From Agromyces cavernae (GTDB taxonomy: Bacteria; Actinomycetota; Actinomycetes; Actinomycetales; Microbacteriaceae): 64,000 nt of DNA. The position numbers and the translations under genes are program-made. A model generated the notes under the pieces. That model worked only from the letters and a program-made list of their open reading frames with translations. It was not told where the DNA came from and did no database searches. Positions 25,260 through 33,897 of the stretch are shown piece by piece (within the stretch, counting starts at the first letter, position 1; each line of letters starts with the position of its first letter). The stretch is from contig NZ_JAJNMP010000001.1 of the NCBI RefSeq assembly GCF_021044935.1, positions 62,001 to 126,000 of the forward strand. The letters are read 5' to 3'.

Positions 25260-26849
25260 CTACTGCACCTTGCCGCCGGAGTTGACGTCGAGGTTCGCGG
25301 GGATGTCGGCCCAGCCGCCGAGCCCGCCGTCGCCGTACGAGTAATCGACCGCCGAGTTCACGCCATCGAGGTCGATCTTCACGGTCGGGGCGAGCGTGCC
25401 GCCGCGCACGAAGTCGTCGTGCGTTCCGATGGTGTCGATGAACGACTGCACCAGACCACCGGGCATCACGTAGTGCGAGTACGCCTGGAAATGGCCCGGG
25501 TGCTGGTTGTAGTCGGGAGCGAACGGCTGTCCGCCGGCGAAGTTGAGGTTCGTCGGGTTGCCGAGCGCGAGGCCCGAGCCGCCGTTCAACGGCTGGAAGT
25601 CGCTGCGGATGCCGTCGCCGACGAAGCCGTACACGCCCTCAGGACCATCGAGGCCGGCCGCGAAGGTGCCGCGGTGGCTGATCGTGAACAGGTAGGCCTT
25701 GCCGTCCTCGAACACGAACTGCGGGCGCTCGGTCTGGTCGGTCACGCAGTTCGCCGACAGGATGGGCGGCAGGAACTCCCACTCGGTGAGCTCCTTGTTC
25801 TTCGCCTTCGCGAGGCCGACGTTGCCGATCTGGTAGGTCGCGCCCGACGCGTTCACCTGCTCGACCGTCTCGGCGTACGGGTCGCCCTCACGGTAGCCGA
25901 GGTCCTCCGTGGTACAGGTCGCCTCGTTCCGCGGCATGGCCGAATTGCCCTCGAAGACCATGTAGGTCTCACCGGGGTGCGCCGGGTCCTCGAAGGTGAA
26001 CGGGTCGCGGAAGTTGAAGAACTCGTTCTGCTCGCCGGTCTGGTAGTACGTGCCGTCGGCCTTCAGCAGGTCGGTGACCTTGTCGAATCCGGTGAAGCGC
26101 ACGCCCTGCTTGTTGGCGTGCACCTTGCCGACGCTCAGCGCGATGCGCGGGTCGTACGGCTTGATGTTCGAGCCGTCGGCGTTGCGGTAGAACGCGACAT
26201 CGGTGAAGAACAGCTTGATCTCGCCGCCCTTGAAGATGCGCGCCGAGCCCGACCACTGGGTCTGGTGGCTGAACGACTGGTCCTCGAAGATCTTGCCCGT
26301 CACGCCTTCCTCGAAGACGAGACCGCCGTAGGTCCAGCCGCCGTTCTCGGGTCGCTCGTCGGCCGCGATTCCCGCCGGCCGGAAGAAGTACCCGATCTTC
26401 GCGTAGTGGTGCCGCTCGTCGAAGCCGAGGCTGCGGTCGGCGACGAGCGAGAAGATGATCTCCTGGCCGTTGACGCTGTACTGGTTGCCGTCCTCGTCGG
26501 TCAGCGGCCAGGTGTCCCAGACCCAGACCTCGCCGTTCGACATGTCGGGGAAGTCCTGCGGCACCTCGGGCATCGTGAGCGACGCCGGCATCGAGTTGGC
26601 ACGCGAGGGCGCGTCGGGGTCCGAGAGACGCTTCAGCTGCTTGGCGTCGGCCCGGGTCCACTTCGCGGTGAAGTCGTCCTCGGGCGCGTAGGCCTCCTGC
26701 GTGTGCACGGTGGGCTCCGGCCCCGGTTGCAGGTCGCCGGGGGCGGCGACCGCCCCCGCCGTCCCGGTGAGGAGGGTCGCGACCACGGCGCCGGACGTGA
26801 CGATGCCTCCGATGATCGGGCGCCTGAAGCGCCGGGTGGGTGTCGACAT
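25260..26849 (-). CDS. Secreted GH68 levansucrase
   Basis: A 529-aa secreted fructosyltransferase (signal peptide about 1-36, cleavage near AVAAPG) that converts sucrose to levan, fructo-oligosaccharides and glucose. GH68 hallmarks: VWDTWP with nucleophile Asp112, FRDPF with Asp282 stabilising the transition state, and TDQTERPQF with acid/base Glu374. Length and C-terminal domain (YSHYVMPGGLVQSFIDTIGT) fit Gram-negative/actinobacterial levansucrases; inulosucrase activity cannot be excluded from sequence. The ATG at 26849 starts the signal peptide. Its promoter (27228-27257) lies ~370 nt upstream with a LacI operator over the -35. In Bacillus, levansucrase (sacB) and endolevanase (levB) are likewise paired. 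Confidence 0.93.
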   Translation of the reverse strand: MSTPTRRFRRPIIGGIVTSGAVVATLLTGTAGAVAAPGDLQPGPEPTVHTQEAYAPEDDFTAKWTRADAKQLKRLSDPDAPSRANSMPASLTMPEVPQDFPDMSNGEVWVWDTWPLTDEDGNQYSVNGQEIIFSLVADRSLGFDERHHYAKIGYFFRPAGIAADERPENGGWTYGGLVFEEGVTGKIFEDQSFSHQTQWSGSARIFKGGEIKLFFTDVAFYRNADGSNIKPYDPRIALSVGKVHANKQGVRFTGFDKVTDLLKADGTYYQTGEQNEFFNFRDPFTFEDPAHPGETYMVFEGNSAMPRNEATCTTEDLGYREGDPYAETVEQVNASGATYQIGNVGLAKAKNKELTEWEFLPPILSANCVTDQTERPQFVFEDGKAYLFTISHRGTFAAGLDGPEGVYGFVGDGIRSDFQPLNGGSGLALGNPTNLNFAGGQPFAPDYNQHPGHFQAYSHYVMPGGLVQSFIDTIGTHDDFVRGGTLAPTVKIDLDGVNSAVDYSYGDGGLGGWADIPANLDVNSGGKVQ

Positions 26850-27227
26850 GGTGTCGCCTTTCGTAGGGTGAACGGTGCCGCCGGGATGGCGGCGATGGCG
26901 GTTCGGATGCAGCAACGCGGCATGTGCGTGTGTCGCGGTGATGGTCGCGGTCGTGGCATCCGAACCGGCCCGATCCGTCGGCGTCAGCCGAGCGGTCGGG
27001 AGTCCTGGTTCGAAGCGTCGGCTCGGACAGGCTCGACGCGCCGTCGGATGACGCGACCACCGGCGCCCCGCGAGCGGATCAACCGCTCACGGACGGCGCG
27101 ACCGCGTGCACGGTGCGTGCACGGTGCGTGATCTGGTGCCTTCACGTTCTTCGCTTTCGTCGTGGGATCGTCGGCCGGAGCCTGATCGGTCCTCGAGAAC
27201 GTGGCGTTGTGCTTCCCCCGGCACAGA

Positions 27228-27257
27228 ACGCTATGCGCGCCCTGACAACGTTGTCAA
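27228..27257 (-). promoter_or_regulatory. Levansucrase promoter with overlapping LacI operator 4
   Basis: Minus strand: TTGACA (27257-27252), 18-nt spacer, TAGCGT (27233-27228). The perfect palindrome TGACAACGTTGTCA (27243-27256) covers the -35 hexamer, so a bound repressor would exclude RNA polymerase. This is the most symmetric of the four operator copies. Confidence 0.72.
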
Positions 27258-27363
27258 GCGGCAAGCGCAACTTCAGTGGCCCGTGCATTCGCATGGAGAT
27301 TCCCCGATCAGCGGCCTACTGCGGATGGTCGCGCTTTCACGCAATCGTCGATCACCGCATCGT

Positions 27364-27392
27364 TTGCAAATCGATTTGGTTCGGGGTAGCGT
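27364..27392 (+). promoter_or_regulatory. Promoter of the levB-like gene, with spacer palindrome
   Basis: TTGCAA (27364-27369), 17-nt spacer, TAGCGT (27387-27392), about 130 nt before the start codon. The palindrome CAAATCGATTTG (27367-27378) overlaps the -35 and spacer; its CG-centred form suits a LacI-family protein other than the one that binds TGACAWCGWTGTCA, possibly the regulator encoded at 29373-30434. Confidence 0.55.
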
Positions 27393-27524
27393 GACCCCGA
27401 TTCCTCGAGTGGCGCTTGCGCTCCTCCCACAGAACTGCTGCGAAGGCGCACCGTCGATTCCGACCGGATCGCCTCACCGGCGCCACGGGAGGTCGTGCGG
27501 TGTGCGAATCCACGACGGAGGATC

Positions 27525-29234
27525 ATGAACCGAACACACCGACCCGGCGCGCCGCCCGGCAGCGTCGCGCCTGCCGACCGCCGACCGTGGTGGCGACGAC
27601 CGGTCGCCTGGACGACGGGCGCCGCAGTCGCGGCCGTCGCGATCGTCGCGATCGTCGCGATCGTCGCCGTGATGCTGGCTCCTGCGGCGACACCCGGCGG
27701 AGACGCACCGGCGACGGCCGAGGCATCCGGTACCCCCGAAAGCAGCCGCGAGTACACGCGGCCCTCGGACTGGTCGACCTACCGACCGGCCGTGCACCTC
27801 ACGCCGGCCGAGCGGTGGATGAACGACCCGCAGCGCCCGTTCTGGCTCGACGGCCGCTGGCACTACTACTACCTCTACAACGCCGATTACCCAGAGGGGA
27901 ACGGCACCGAGTGGTACCACGCGACGTCCACCGACCTCGTGCACTGGCGCGACGAGGGCGTCGCCATCGAGAAGTACGAGAACGGGCTCGGCGACATCGA
28001 GACCGGCAGTGCAGTGATCGACACCGAGAACACCGCGGGCTTCGGCCCCGGCGCCGTGATCGCGATCATGACCCAGCAGCACGAAGGCGTGCAGCGCCAG
28101 TCGCTGTTCGTCTCGACCGACGGCGGCTACCGCTTCGAGCCGTTCGACGGCAATCCCGTGATGGACAACCCGGGCGAGGCGCACTGGCGCGACCCGAAGA
28201 TCGTGTGGGACGACGCACGCGACGAGTGGCTCATGGTGCTCGCCGAGGGCCACAAGCTCGGCTTCTACACCTCGCCCGACCTGAAGGACTGGACCTATCG
28301 CTCGGGCTTCGAACGCGGCGACCTGGGCATCCTCGAATGCCCCGACCTGTTCCGCATTTCGCTCGACGGCGACCCTGCGAAGACCACCTGGGTACTCGCC
28401 GCCGGGGTGAACGGCGCCGAGCACGGCATGACCACCGGCACCGCCTACTGGACCGGCGACTGGGACGGCGAGCAGTTCACCGCGGATTCCGCCGACGCCG
28501 CCTGGCTGGACCACGGCGCCGACTTCTACGCCTCGGTCACGTGGGACGATCCACGGCTACCCGAATCCGAGCGCCTCGCGAAGCGGTACTCGATCGGCTG
28601 GCTGAACAACTGGGCCTACGCCGGCGACCTGCCGACGAAGGACTGGCATGGCGGCAGCGACTCGGTCGTCCGTGAGCTCGCGCTCCGCACGGTCGACGGG
28701 CGGCCGACGCTCGTCTCCAACCCGGTCGCCGCGCTGGCCGAACTCGAGGGCGAGGCGCAGACCGAGCAGAACCTCACGGTGCACGGCGCCGACTCGGAGC
28801 TCCCGCAGCCGACCGCCGACGCGTACCGCCTGCGCGTCGAGGTCTCGCCCGACCCGCGCGAGCCCGCCTCAGAGGTCCGCTTCCGCGTGAAGGACGGCGA
28901 GGGCGCCTTCGCCACCGTCGGCGTCGACTTCGCGTCGGAGGTCGCGTTCATCGCGCGCGATGCGGATGCCGCGGCTGCGGGTCTTCCCACGGAATACCGC
29001 GAGGTGCGCACCGCGCCGGCGAAGGTGCGCGACGGCGTCGTCACCCTCGACGTCATCGTCGACGCGTCCTCGGTGGAGGTGTTCGTGAACGACGGCGAGG
29101 CCGCGCTCTCGAGCCTCGTGTTCGGCGCGCCCGGCGCGAACGGCCTCGCGGTCGAGTCGGTCGGCGGCACCACCGACGTGCGCAGCCTTCGGCTCGCACC
29201 GCTCGCGGTCGCACCGGTCGAACGGCTCGGGTGA
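27525..29234 (+). CDS. levB: LevB-like GH32 endolevanase, membrane-anchored or secreted
   Basis: A 569-aa GH32 enzyme whose catalytic region closely follows Bacillus LevB: WMNDPQRP (nucleophile Asp101; Gln in place of the usual Asn, as in LevB), HYYYLYNADYPEGNGTEWYH, RDPK with Asp223, ECPDLF with Glu271, and IGWLNNWAYAGDLPT. LevB cuts levan internally to levanbiose. The N-terminus is a basic stretch plus one hydrophobic helix (residues 31-52) without a clear cleavage site, so it may stay anchored. That helix is coded by a 9-bp tandem repeat (gcgatcgtc, VAIVAIVAIVAV). Start ATG at 27525 after GGAGGATC. It is divergent from levansucrase. Confidence 0.9.
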   Translation: MNRTHRPGAPPGSVAPADRRPWWRRPVAWTTGAAVAAVAIVAIVAIVAVMLAPAATPGGDAPATAEASGTPESSREYTRPSDWSTYRPAVHLTPAERWMNDPQRPFWLDGRWHYYYLYNADYPEGNGTEWYHATSTDLVHWRDEGVAIEKYENGLGDIETGSAVIDTENTAGFGPGAVIAIMTQQHEGVQRQSLFVSTDGGYRFEPFDGNPVMDNPGEAHWRDPKIVWDDARDEWLMVLAEGHKLGFYTSPDLKDWTYRSGFERGDLGILECPDLFRISLDGDPAKTTWVLAAGVNGAEHGMTTGTAYWTGDWDGEQFTADSADAAWLDHGADFYASVTWDDPRLPESERLAKRYSIGWLNNWAYAGDLPTKDWHGGSDSVVRELALRTVDGRPTLVSNPVAALAELEGEAQTEQNLTVHGADSELPQPTADAYRLRVEVSPDPREPASEVRFRVKDGEGAFATVGVDFASEVAFIARDADAAAAGLPTEYREVRTAPAKVRDGVVTLDVIVDASSVEVFVNDGEAALSSLVFGAPGANGLAVESVGGTTDVRSLRLAPLAVAPVERLG

Positions 29235-29240
29235 GCATTC

Positions 29241-29379
29241 GGGTTGAGGAGCCCGTGGGTTGAGGAGCCCGCGCAGCGGGCGTCTCGAAACCGGTTCGCG
29301 CTGTCGGGTTTCGAGACGCGTCCGGCTCCGCCGGGCGCTCCTCAACCCACATCCGGCTCCGCCGGGCGCTCCTCAACCC
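29241..29379. repeat. Nested inverted repeat (GGGTTGAGGAGC family)
   Basis: GGGTTGAGGAGC at 29241 and again at 29257 faces GCTCCTCAACCC ending at 29348 and 29379, giving an element nested inside another. Between them CGTCTCGAAACC pairs with GGTTTCGAGACG. The right outer arm overlaps the last codons of the lacI gene at 29373. Copies of this GGTTGAGGAGC...GCTCCTCAACC element are common between genes in Microbacteriaceae genomes (recalled). It can act as a terminator for the two convergent genes. Confidence 0.8.
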
Positions 29380-30434
29380 GCGGACGCCGGTGGGCCGACC
29401 GACCCGCGCTCGACGATGGCGCACGCGAGCAGCACCGGCTCCGCGACATCCGTCACCGCGCCGTCGATGCGGTCGAGCAGCGTCGACATACCCCAACGTC
29501 CCATCTCGCGGTGCGGCAGCGCCACCGTCGTGAGCCCGGGTTCGAGGGCGGCGGCCACGATCTCGAGGTCATCGACCCCGACGATCGAGCAGTCGCGCGG
29601 CACCGTCAGCCCGAGCGCGAATGCCGCCTGCATCACGCCCATCGCGACCTGGTCGTTGAAGCAGAACACGGCGGTCGGGCGTTCTGCCGCCGGCACGTCG
29701 AGCAGTCGGAGTCCGGCGGCGCGACCGCCCGGTGCGTCCGACGAGGCTCGCTCGACGGGGGCTCGGCCGCCGTCGAGGCCCGCCTCCGCGAGTGCGCTGC
29801 GGAACCCCGCCTCGCGACCCCGGCTCGCCGGGCCCTCATCGGTCGTCGTGGCGAACGCGATACGGCGGTGCCCCGCCGCCACGAGGCGGGTGACCGCGGT
29901 CACGGCGATGCCGTGCTCGTCGGGAGCCACCGCGGGCACGCGCCATCCGCCGATCGGAACGGCGTCGACGAGCACCGTGGGGATCTCCCCGAGCGCGATC
30001 GGGCGGGCGACCTCCTGGTGCGACATGCGCGCGAGGAGGATCCCGTCGACCCTGTGGTCGAGCAGTGCGCGCAGCTGCGCGTCCTCGAGCCCCGGGTCGC
30101 CCTCGGCGTCGACGGTCATCAGCACGATCCCGCGCTCCCGTGCGGCCTCCTGGGCGCCCTGCACGATCTGCCCGGCGAAGGGCGTCGTGGCGATGCGGTC
30201 GCTCGCGAGCCCGACGACCCCGGTGCGCCGCAGGCGCAGGCCGCTCGCGACGCGATTCGGCGTGTACCCCAGCTGGGCGGCCGCCCGCACCACCCGGTCG
30301 CGCGTCTCGGCCCGCACGGTGCGCGTGCCGCTCAGGGCGTGCGACACGGTCGTCGGAGAGACGCCGGCGAGCGCGGCCACCGCGCGGATGCTCGGGCGAC
30401 GTTCCGTCGCGTCATCCGATCGCCGCTCCCCCAC
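29373..30434 (-). CDS. LacI-family regulator, paralogue of the one at 34625
   Basis: A 353-aa LacI/GalR regulator. HTH: SIRAVAALAGVSPTTVSHAL, then SGTRTVRAETRDRVVRAA. The sensor domain includes SDRIATTPFAGQIVQGAQEA and the near C-terminal PHREMGRWGMSTLLDRIDGA. It shares long identical stretches with the regulator at 34625-35716. The GTG at 30434 is chosen because TATGCT lies 8 nt before it, the same spacing as TAGGCT to the ATG of its paralogue, and there is no SD (leaderless). An adjacent GTG at 30440 is possible. Its place beside levB suggests control of that gene. Confidence 0.88.
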   Translation of the reverse strand: MGERRSDDATERRPSIRAVAALAGVSPTTVSHALSGTRTVRAETRDRVVRAAAQLGYTPNRVASGLRLRRTGVVGLASDRIATTPFAGQIVQGAQEAARERGIVLMTVDAEGDPGLEDAQLRALLDHRVDGILLARMSHQEVARPIALGEIPTVLVDAVPIGGWRVPAVAPDEHGIAVTAVTRLVAAGHRRIAFATTTDEGPASRGREAGFRSALAEAGLDGGRAPVERASSDAPGGRAAGLRLLDVPAAERPTAVFCFNDQVAMGVMQAAFALGLTVPRDCSIVGVDDLEIVAAALEPGLTTVALPHREMGRWGMSTLLDRIDGAVTDVAEPVLLACAIVERGSVGPPASAG

Positions 30435-30565
30435 GGGCACCGAGCATACGCGCACGCGTGATCGCAGCCTGCGACCGCCGGCAATGATGTCAAGCCCCTT
30501 GAGCAGCCGACGCGGCGGTGCGAGCGTGGGGTGAACGGACATCCCGATTCGATCGGGGGCATGAC

Positions 30566-32071
30566 ATGACCACCGCCAATGCGCCCCTGTGGGCGGTCGC
30601 ACCGGACGACCGGCGTGACGCCTTCGTTCCCGACGCGCACTGCGATGTGCTCGTGGTGGGTGCCGGCGCAACCGGCCTGGCCGCCGCGGCCTCCGCAGCC
30701 GAGCACCACGCCGACGTGATCGTCGTCGACGCTCATCATCCCGGAGCGCTGACCAGCGGGCGCTCCACCGGGAAGATCACGTTCCTGCAGGGCGTCCGGC
30801 TCTCGACGATCCGGGATCGAACCTCGATGGAGGTCGCCGCCGCGTACCTCGACGCCACCAGGATCGGCGCGGAACGCATCCGTGCACTCTGCGCGGACGG
30901 GCCAGGCTACGAGGTCGCACCGGCGTACAGCTACGCGACCACCGAGCCGGGCGTCGACGCGCTGGCGGCGGAGCGACAGGTCGCGAACGACCTCGGCCTC
31001 CCCGTGGTCGACACCTCCACGCCGGAGTTGCCGTTCGACGTCAGCGCCGCGCTCCGCCTCGACGATCAGTTCATGATCGACCCGGGAGTCCTCGTCGGCC
31101 GACTGGTCTCATCCGCACGACAGCATGGCGCCCGCATCATCTCGGGTTGCACGGCGACCGCGGTCCACGCGAGCGACGACGGCTACGACATCGAGACCGG
31201 TCTCGGCCCGATCCGGGCGGGTGCGGTGATCGTCGCCACCGGCACCCCGTTCCTCAATCGCGGCATGCACTTCGCACGCCTCGAGGCATCCCGCTCGTTC
31301 GTCGCCGCGTTCCGCGGTGAGACCGCGCCCCTCCGCGGCATGTACCTCTCGGTCGCCGACGATACGAAATCCCTCCGTCCCGCCCATGCACACGGCGCCG
31401 ACCACCTCATCGTCTCCGGCGGCCACCACCTGGTCGGACGATCCGACTCCCCGGCACAACGTGTCGCGGCCCTGCACGAATGGGCGAGCGCGCAGTTCCC
31501 GGGACTCCGACTGACGCACACCTGGGCCGCGCAGGACTACGAGTCGACGGATGCCGCTCCCTATGTGGGTCCGATCCACCTCGGAGAGAACGGCATCCTC
31601 GTCGCAACCGGCTTCGCGAAATGGGGTCTCGCCGCCAGCGTCGCCGCCGGGATCGCGCTCGCCGAGTCCGTGCGCGACGACGCACCGAGCTGGGTGAAGC
31701 AGATGCAGGCGGGCAAGGGCCGCGGCGACGCCGGTCGCCTCGTCGCCCGGAATGCAGAGGTCGTCGCGCAGCTGGTCTCGGGGGCCGCGCACGCGACCAT
31801 GGAAGGGTCGCCCGACGAACCTGCCGAAGGCCAGGGCGCGGTCGGTTTCGAGCACGGCCGTCTCACGGGAGTCTGTCGCATCGATGGCGAGACCCACCGC
31901 GTGTCGGCCGTGTGCACCCACCTCGGTGGAACCCTGCGGTGGAACGATGCGGAGCACTCCTGGGACTGCCCGCTCCATGGATCCCGGTTCCGATTCGACG
32001 GCGCACGTATCGAGGGGCCCGCGCGTGAGGGCTTGCGAACGCATTCGGATGTCCCGCATCGCGGCGAATGA
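30566..32071 (+). CDS. FAD-dependent oxidoreductase with C-terminal Rieske domain
   Basis: A 501-aa DAO-type flavoprotein fused to a [2Fe-2S] Rieske domain. The N-terminal Rossmann motif is DVLVVGAGATGLAAAASAAE (residues ~27-46), followed by GALTSGRSTGKITFLQG. The DAO region continues to GILVATGFAKWGLAASVAAG. The Rieske ligands are Cys-x-His in VCTHLGG and Cys-x2-His in WDCPLHGSRF near the C-terminus. This architecture is known from the YhfW-like group whose substrate is unknown; glycine betaine or amine demethylation has been proposed for relatives. The ATG at 30566 follows GGGGGC. It is divergent from the lacI gene. Confidence 0.9.
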   Translation: MTTANAPLWAVAPDDRRDAFVPDAHCDVLVVGAGATGLAAAASAAEHHADVIVVDAHHPGALTSGRSTGKITFLQGVRLSTIRDRTSMEVAAAYLDATRIGAERIRALCADGPGYEVAPAYSYATTEPGVDALAAERQVANDLGLPVVDTSTPELPFDVSAALRLDDQFMIDPGVLVGRLVSSARQHGARIISGCTATAVHASDDGYDIETGLGPIRAGAVIVATGTPFLNRGMHFARLEASRSFVAAFRGETAPLRGMYLSVADDTKSLRPAHAHGADHLIVSGGHHLVGRSDSPAQRVAALHEWASAQFPGLRLTHTWAAQDYESTDAAPYVGPIHLGENGILVATGFAKWGLAASVAAGIALAESVRDDAPSWVKQMQAGKGRGDAGRLVARNAEVVAQLVSGAAHATMEGSPDEPAEGQGAVGFEHGRLTGVCRIDGETHRVSAVCTHLGGTLRWNDAEHSWDCPLHGSRFRFDGARIEGPAREGLRTHSDVPHRGE

Positions 32072-32156
32072 GCGCACTCACCTCGAGCGCGAGCCGACGG
32101 AGGTTGTGACCACTCTGGGGCTGGTCGGCGTCAAGACACGACCCTAGAGTCGCCCT

Positions 32157-33848
32157 ATGGGTGTCGACGGCGGCCGCAACAGGCTCGGCCAGGCTGCCGC
32201 TGCCTTCACGAGCAACTGGCGCAACCCCAACCTTCGGCGGGCCCAGCTCAGCTTCCTCGGGGCCTGGACCGCCGAGTGGGCGTTCACTGTTGCCCTCGGA
32301 ATCGTCGCCTATCGCGACGGCGGCGCGGCTGCCGTCGGCCTCGTCGGCCTGTTGCGCATGCTGCCGTCCGCGATCCTCGCGCCGCTGCTCTCCCCCATCG
32401 CCGACCGAGGGCGCCGAGAGCGCGTGCTCGTCCTCGTGTCGATCGTGCGCGGCGTCGCGACCGCCGCGGCCGCCCTCGTCGTCGCGCTGTCCGGTCCGAC
32501 GGTGGTCATCTACGCGCTCGCGGTGCTGTCGACCATCGCCGCCACCCTCTACCGCCCGGCGCACTCCGCGCTCCTGCCGTCGCTGTGCCGCACCGGCTAC
32601 GAGCTCGCGAGTGCGAACGTCGTCCGCGGCCTGCTCGACTCCGCGGCCACGCTCGTCGGCCCGCTGCTCGCGGCGGTGCTGCTGCAGTTCACCGGTGTGG
32701 ACATCGTGTTCGCGGTCGCGGCGGCCGCGTCGTTCTGGGCGGCCGCGCTGTTCGTGCGGCTCAAGTACGACGCACCTCCGCGCCCGCCGGCGCCGACGCG
32801 CCGCAACCTGGCCACGGAGGCGGCCGACGGTGTGCGGGCGGTCGCGCAGAGTCGTGGCCTGACGCTCATCCTCGGCCTCGCGGCGGCACAGGCCCTCACC
32901 CGGGGTGCGCTCACCGTGCTCTCGGTGGTCGTCGCGATCGAGCTGCTCGGCACCGGCGAGCCCGGCGTCGGCGCGCTGATGACCGCGGTCGGCGTGGGTG
33001 CGGTCCTCGGGTCGCTCGCGGCGTCGCTGCTGGTCGGCACCGGTCGACTGGGCGCATGGTTCGCCGTCGGGGTCGCCCTGTGGGGCCTTCCGCTCACCCT
33101 CGTCGGCCTCATCCCGCAGGAGTCCGCGGCCCTTCCACTGCTGGCATTCATCGGCGTCGGCAACGCCCTCATCGATGTCGCCGGGTTCACGCTGATCGGC
33201 CGGATGGCCCCCGACGAGGTGCTGGCACGCGTCTTCGGCGTCCTCGAGAGCCTGGTCACGGTCTTCATCGGAATCGGAGCCATCGTCGCGTCGCTGATGG
33301 TCGAGTGGATCGGCGTCCAGGGCGCGCTCGTGGCGATCGGGCTGTTGTGCCCGGTTCTCGCGGCGCTCTCATTGCGCCGATTGCGACGGCTCGACCGCTC
33401 GGTCGGCGACCTCGACGTCGACGTCGGGCTGCTCCAGCAGGTGCCCATGTTCGGCACCCTGCCGCTGCCCGCCGTCGAGCAGCTCGCCCGCGGCCTGGAA
33501 CCGGTCGCCGTGCCCGCCGGCCGGGTGGTGTTCACGCAGGGCGACGTCGGCGACCGGTACTACCTGATCGAGTCGGGCGAGGTCGACGTCGTGGGCGACG
33601 GGCAGGTCGTGGCGACGCTCGGCCCGGGCGAGGGCTTCGGCGAGATCGCGCTGCTGCGGCGCACGCGGCGAACGGCCACCGTGGTGGCCAGAAGCGAGCT
33701 GCGGCTGCGGGCACTCAGCTCCGACCGGTTCCTTCCCGTCGTGCTCGGGTACACGCCGAGTGCTCGACAGGCCGCGTCGGTCGTCGATGACATGCTGCAC
33801 CGCTACGAACCGAAGGAGCCGTTCGAGGAGCCGCCGGGGTCGTTGTAA
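32157..33848 (+). CDS. MFS transporter fused to a cyclic-nucleotide-binding domain
   Basis: A 563-aa fusion. Residues ~25-410 are an MFS_3/enterobactin-exporter-like transporter with about 12 helices (FLGAWTAEWAFTVALGIVAY, DRGRRERVLVLVSIVRG, SIRRLRRL-type basic end). Residues ~423-545 are a cNMP-binding domain (LLQQVPMFGTLPLPAVEQLA, VVFTQGDVGDRYYLIESGEV) with the phosphate-binding cassette FGEIALLRRTRRTATV, including the Arg that contacts the cyclic phosphate. Transport may be gated by cAMP/cGMP. ATG start 6 nt after TAGAGT (32145-32150), no SD: leaderless. The next gene encodes a cyclase-like protein 49 nt downstream. Confidence 0.9.
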   Translation: MGVDGGRNRLGQAAAAFTSNWRNPNLRRAQLSFLGAWTAEWAFTVALGIVAYRDGGAAAVGLVGLLRMLPSAILAPLLSPIADRGRRERVLVLVSIVRGVATAAAALVVALSGPTVVIYALAVLSTIAATLYRPAHSALLPSLCRTGYELASANVVRGLLDSAATLVGPLLAAVLLQFTGVDIVFAVAAAASFWAAALFVRLKYDAPPRPPAPTRRNLATEAADGVRAVAQSRGLTLILGLAAAQALTRGALTVLSVVVAIELLGTGEPGVGALMTAVGVGAVLGSLAASLLVGTGRLGAWFAVGVALWGLPLTLVGLIPQESAALPLLAFIGVGNALIDVAGFTLIGRMAPDEVLARVFGVLESLVTVFIGIGAIVASLMVEWIGVQGALVAIGLLCPVLAALSLRRLRRLDRSVGDLDVDVGLLQQVPMFGTLPLPAVEQLARGLEPVAVPAGRVVFTQGDVGDRYYLIESGEVDVVGDGQVVATLGPGEGFGEIALLRRTRRTATVVARSELRLRALSSDRFLPVVLGYTPSARQAASVVDDMLHRYEPKEPFEEPPGSL

Positions 33849-33897
33849 CCACATTCAGTGGTTGTGCACCTCTGGCTTTGGTGGGAGCCTGAGCCGC

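Larger units (their letters stand above)
26850..27524. other. 675-bp divergent control region between levansucrase and levB-like genes
   Basis: No credible gene. It holds the minus-strand levansucrase promoter with a LacI operator (27228-27257), a ~370-nt untranslated leader for levansucrase, a direct repeat of GTGCACGGTGC around 27110-27130, and the plus-strand promoter at 27364-27392. The leader is long enough to contain a regulatory RNA, but no known riboswitch was recognised. Confidence 0.55.

Noticed and set aside
25020..27131. A 703-codon plus-strand frame opposite levansucrase
   Set aside because: Antisense shadow crossing two terminators and the exo-fructanase end; the minus strand has the GH68 catalytic triad.
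30479..30492. A fifth copy of the TGACAWCGWTGTCA operator between the lacI at 29373 and the Rieske oxidoreductase gene
   Set aside because: Only about 11 of 14 positions match and the left half-site is broken (CGGCAATGATGTCA); too weak to call without a genome-wide motif score.
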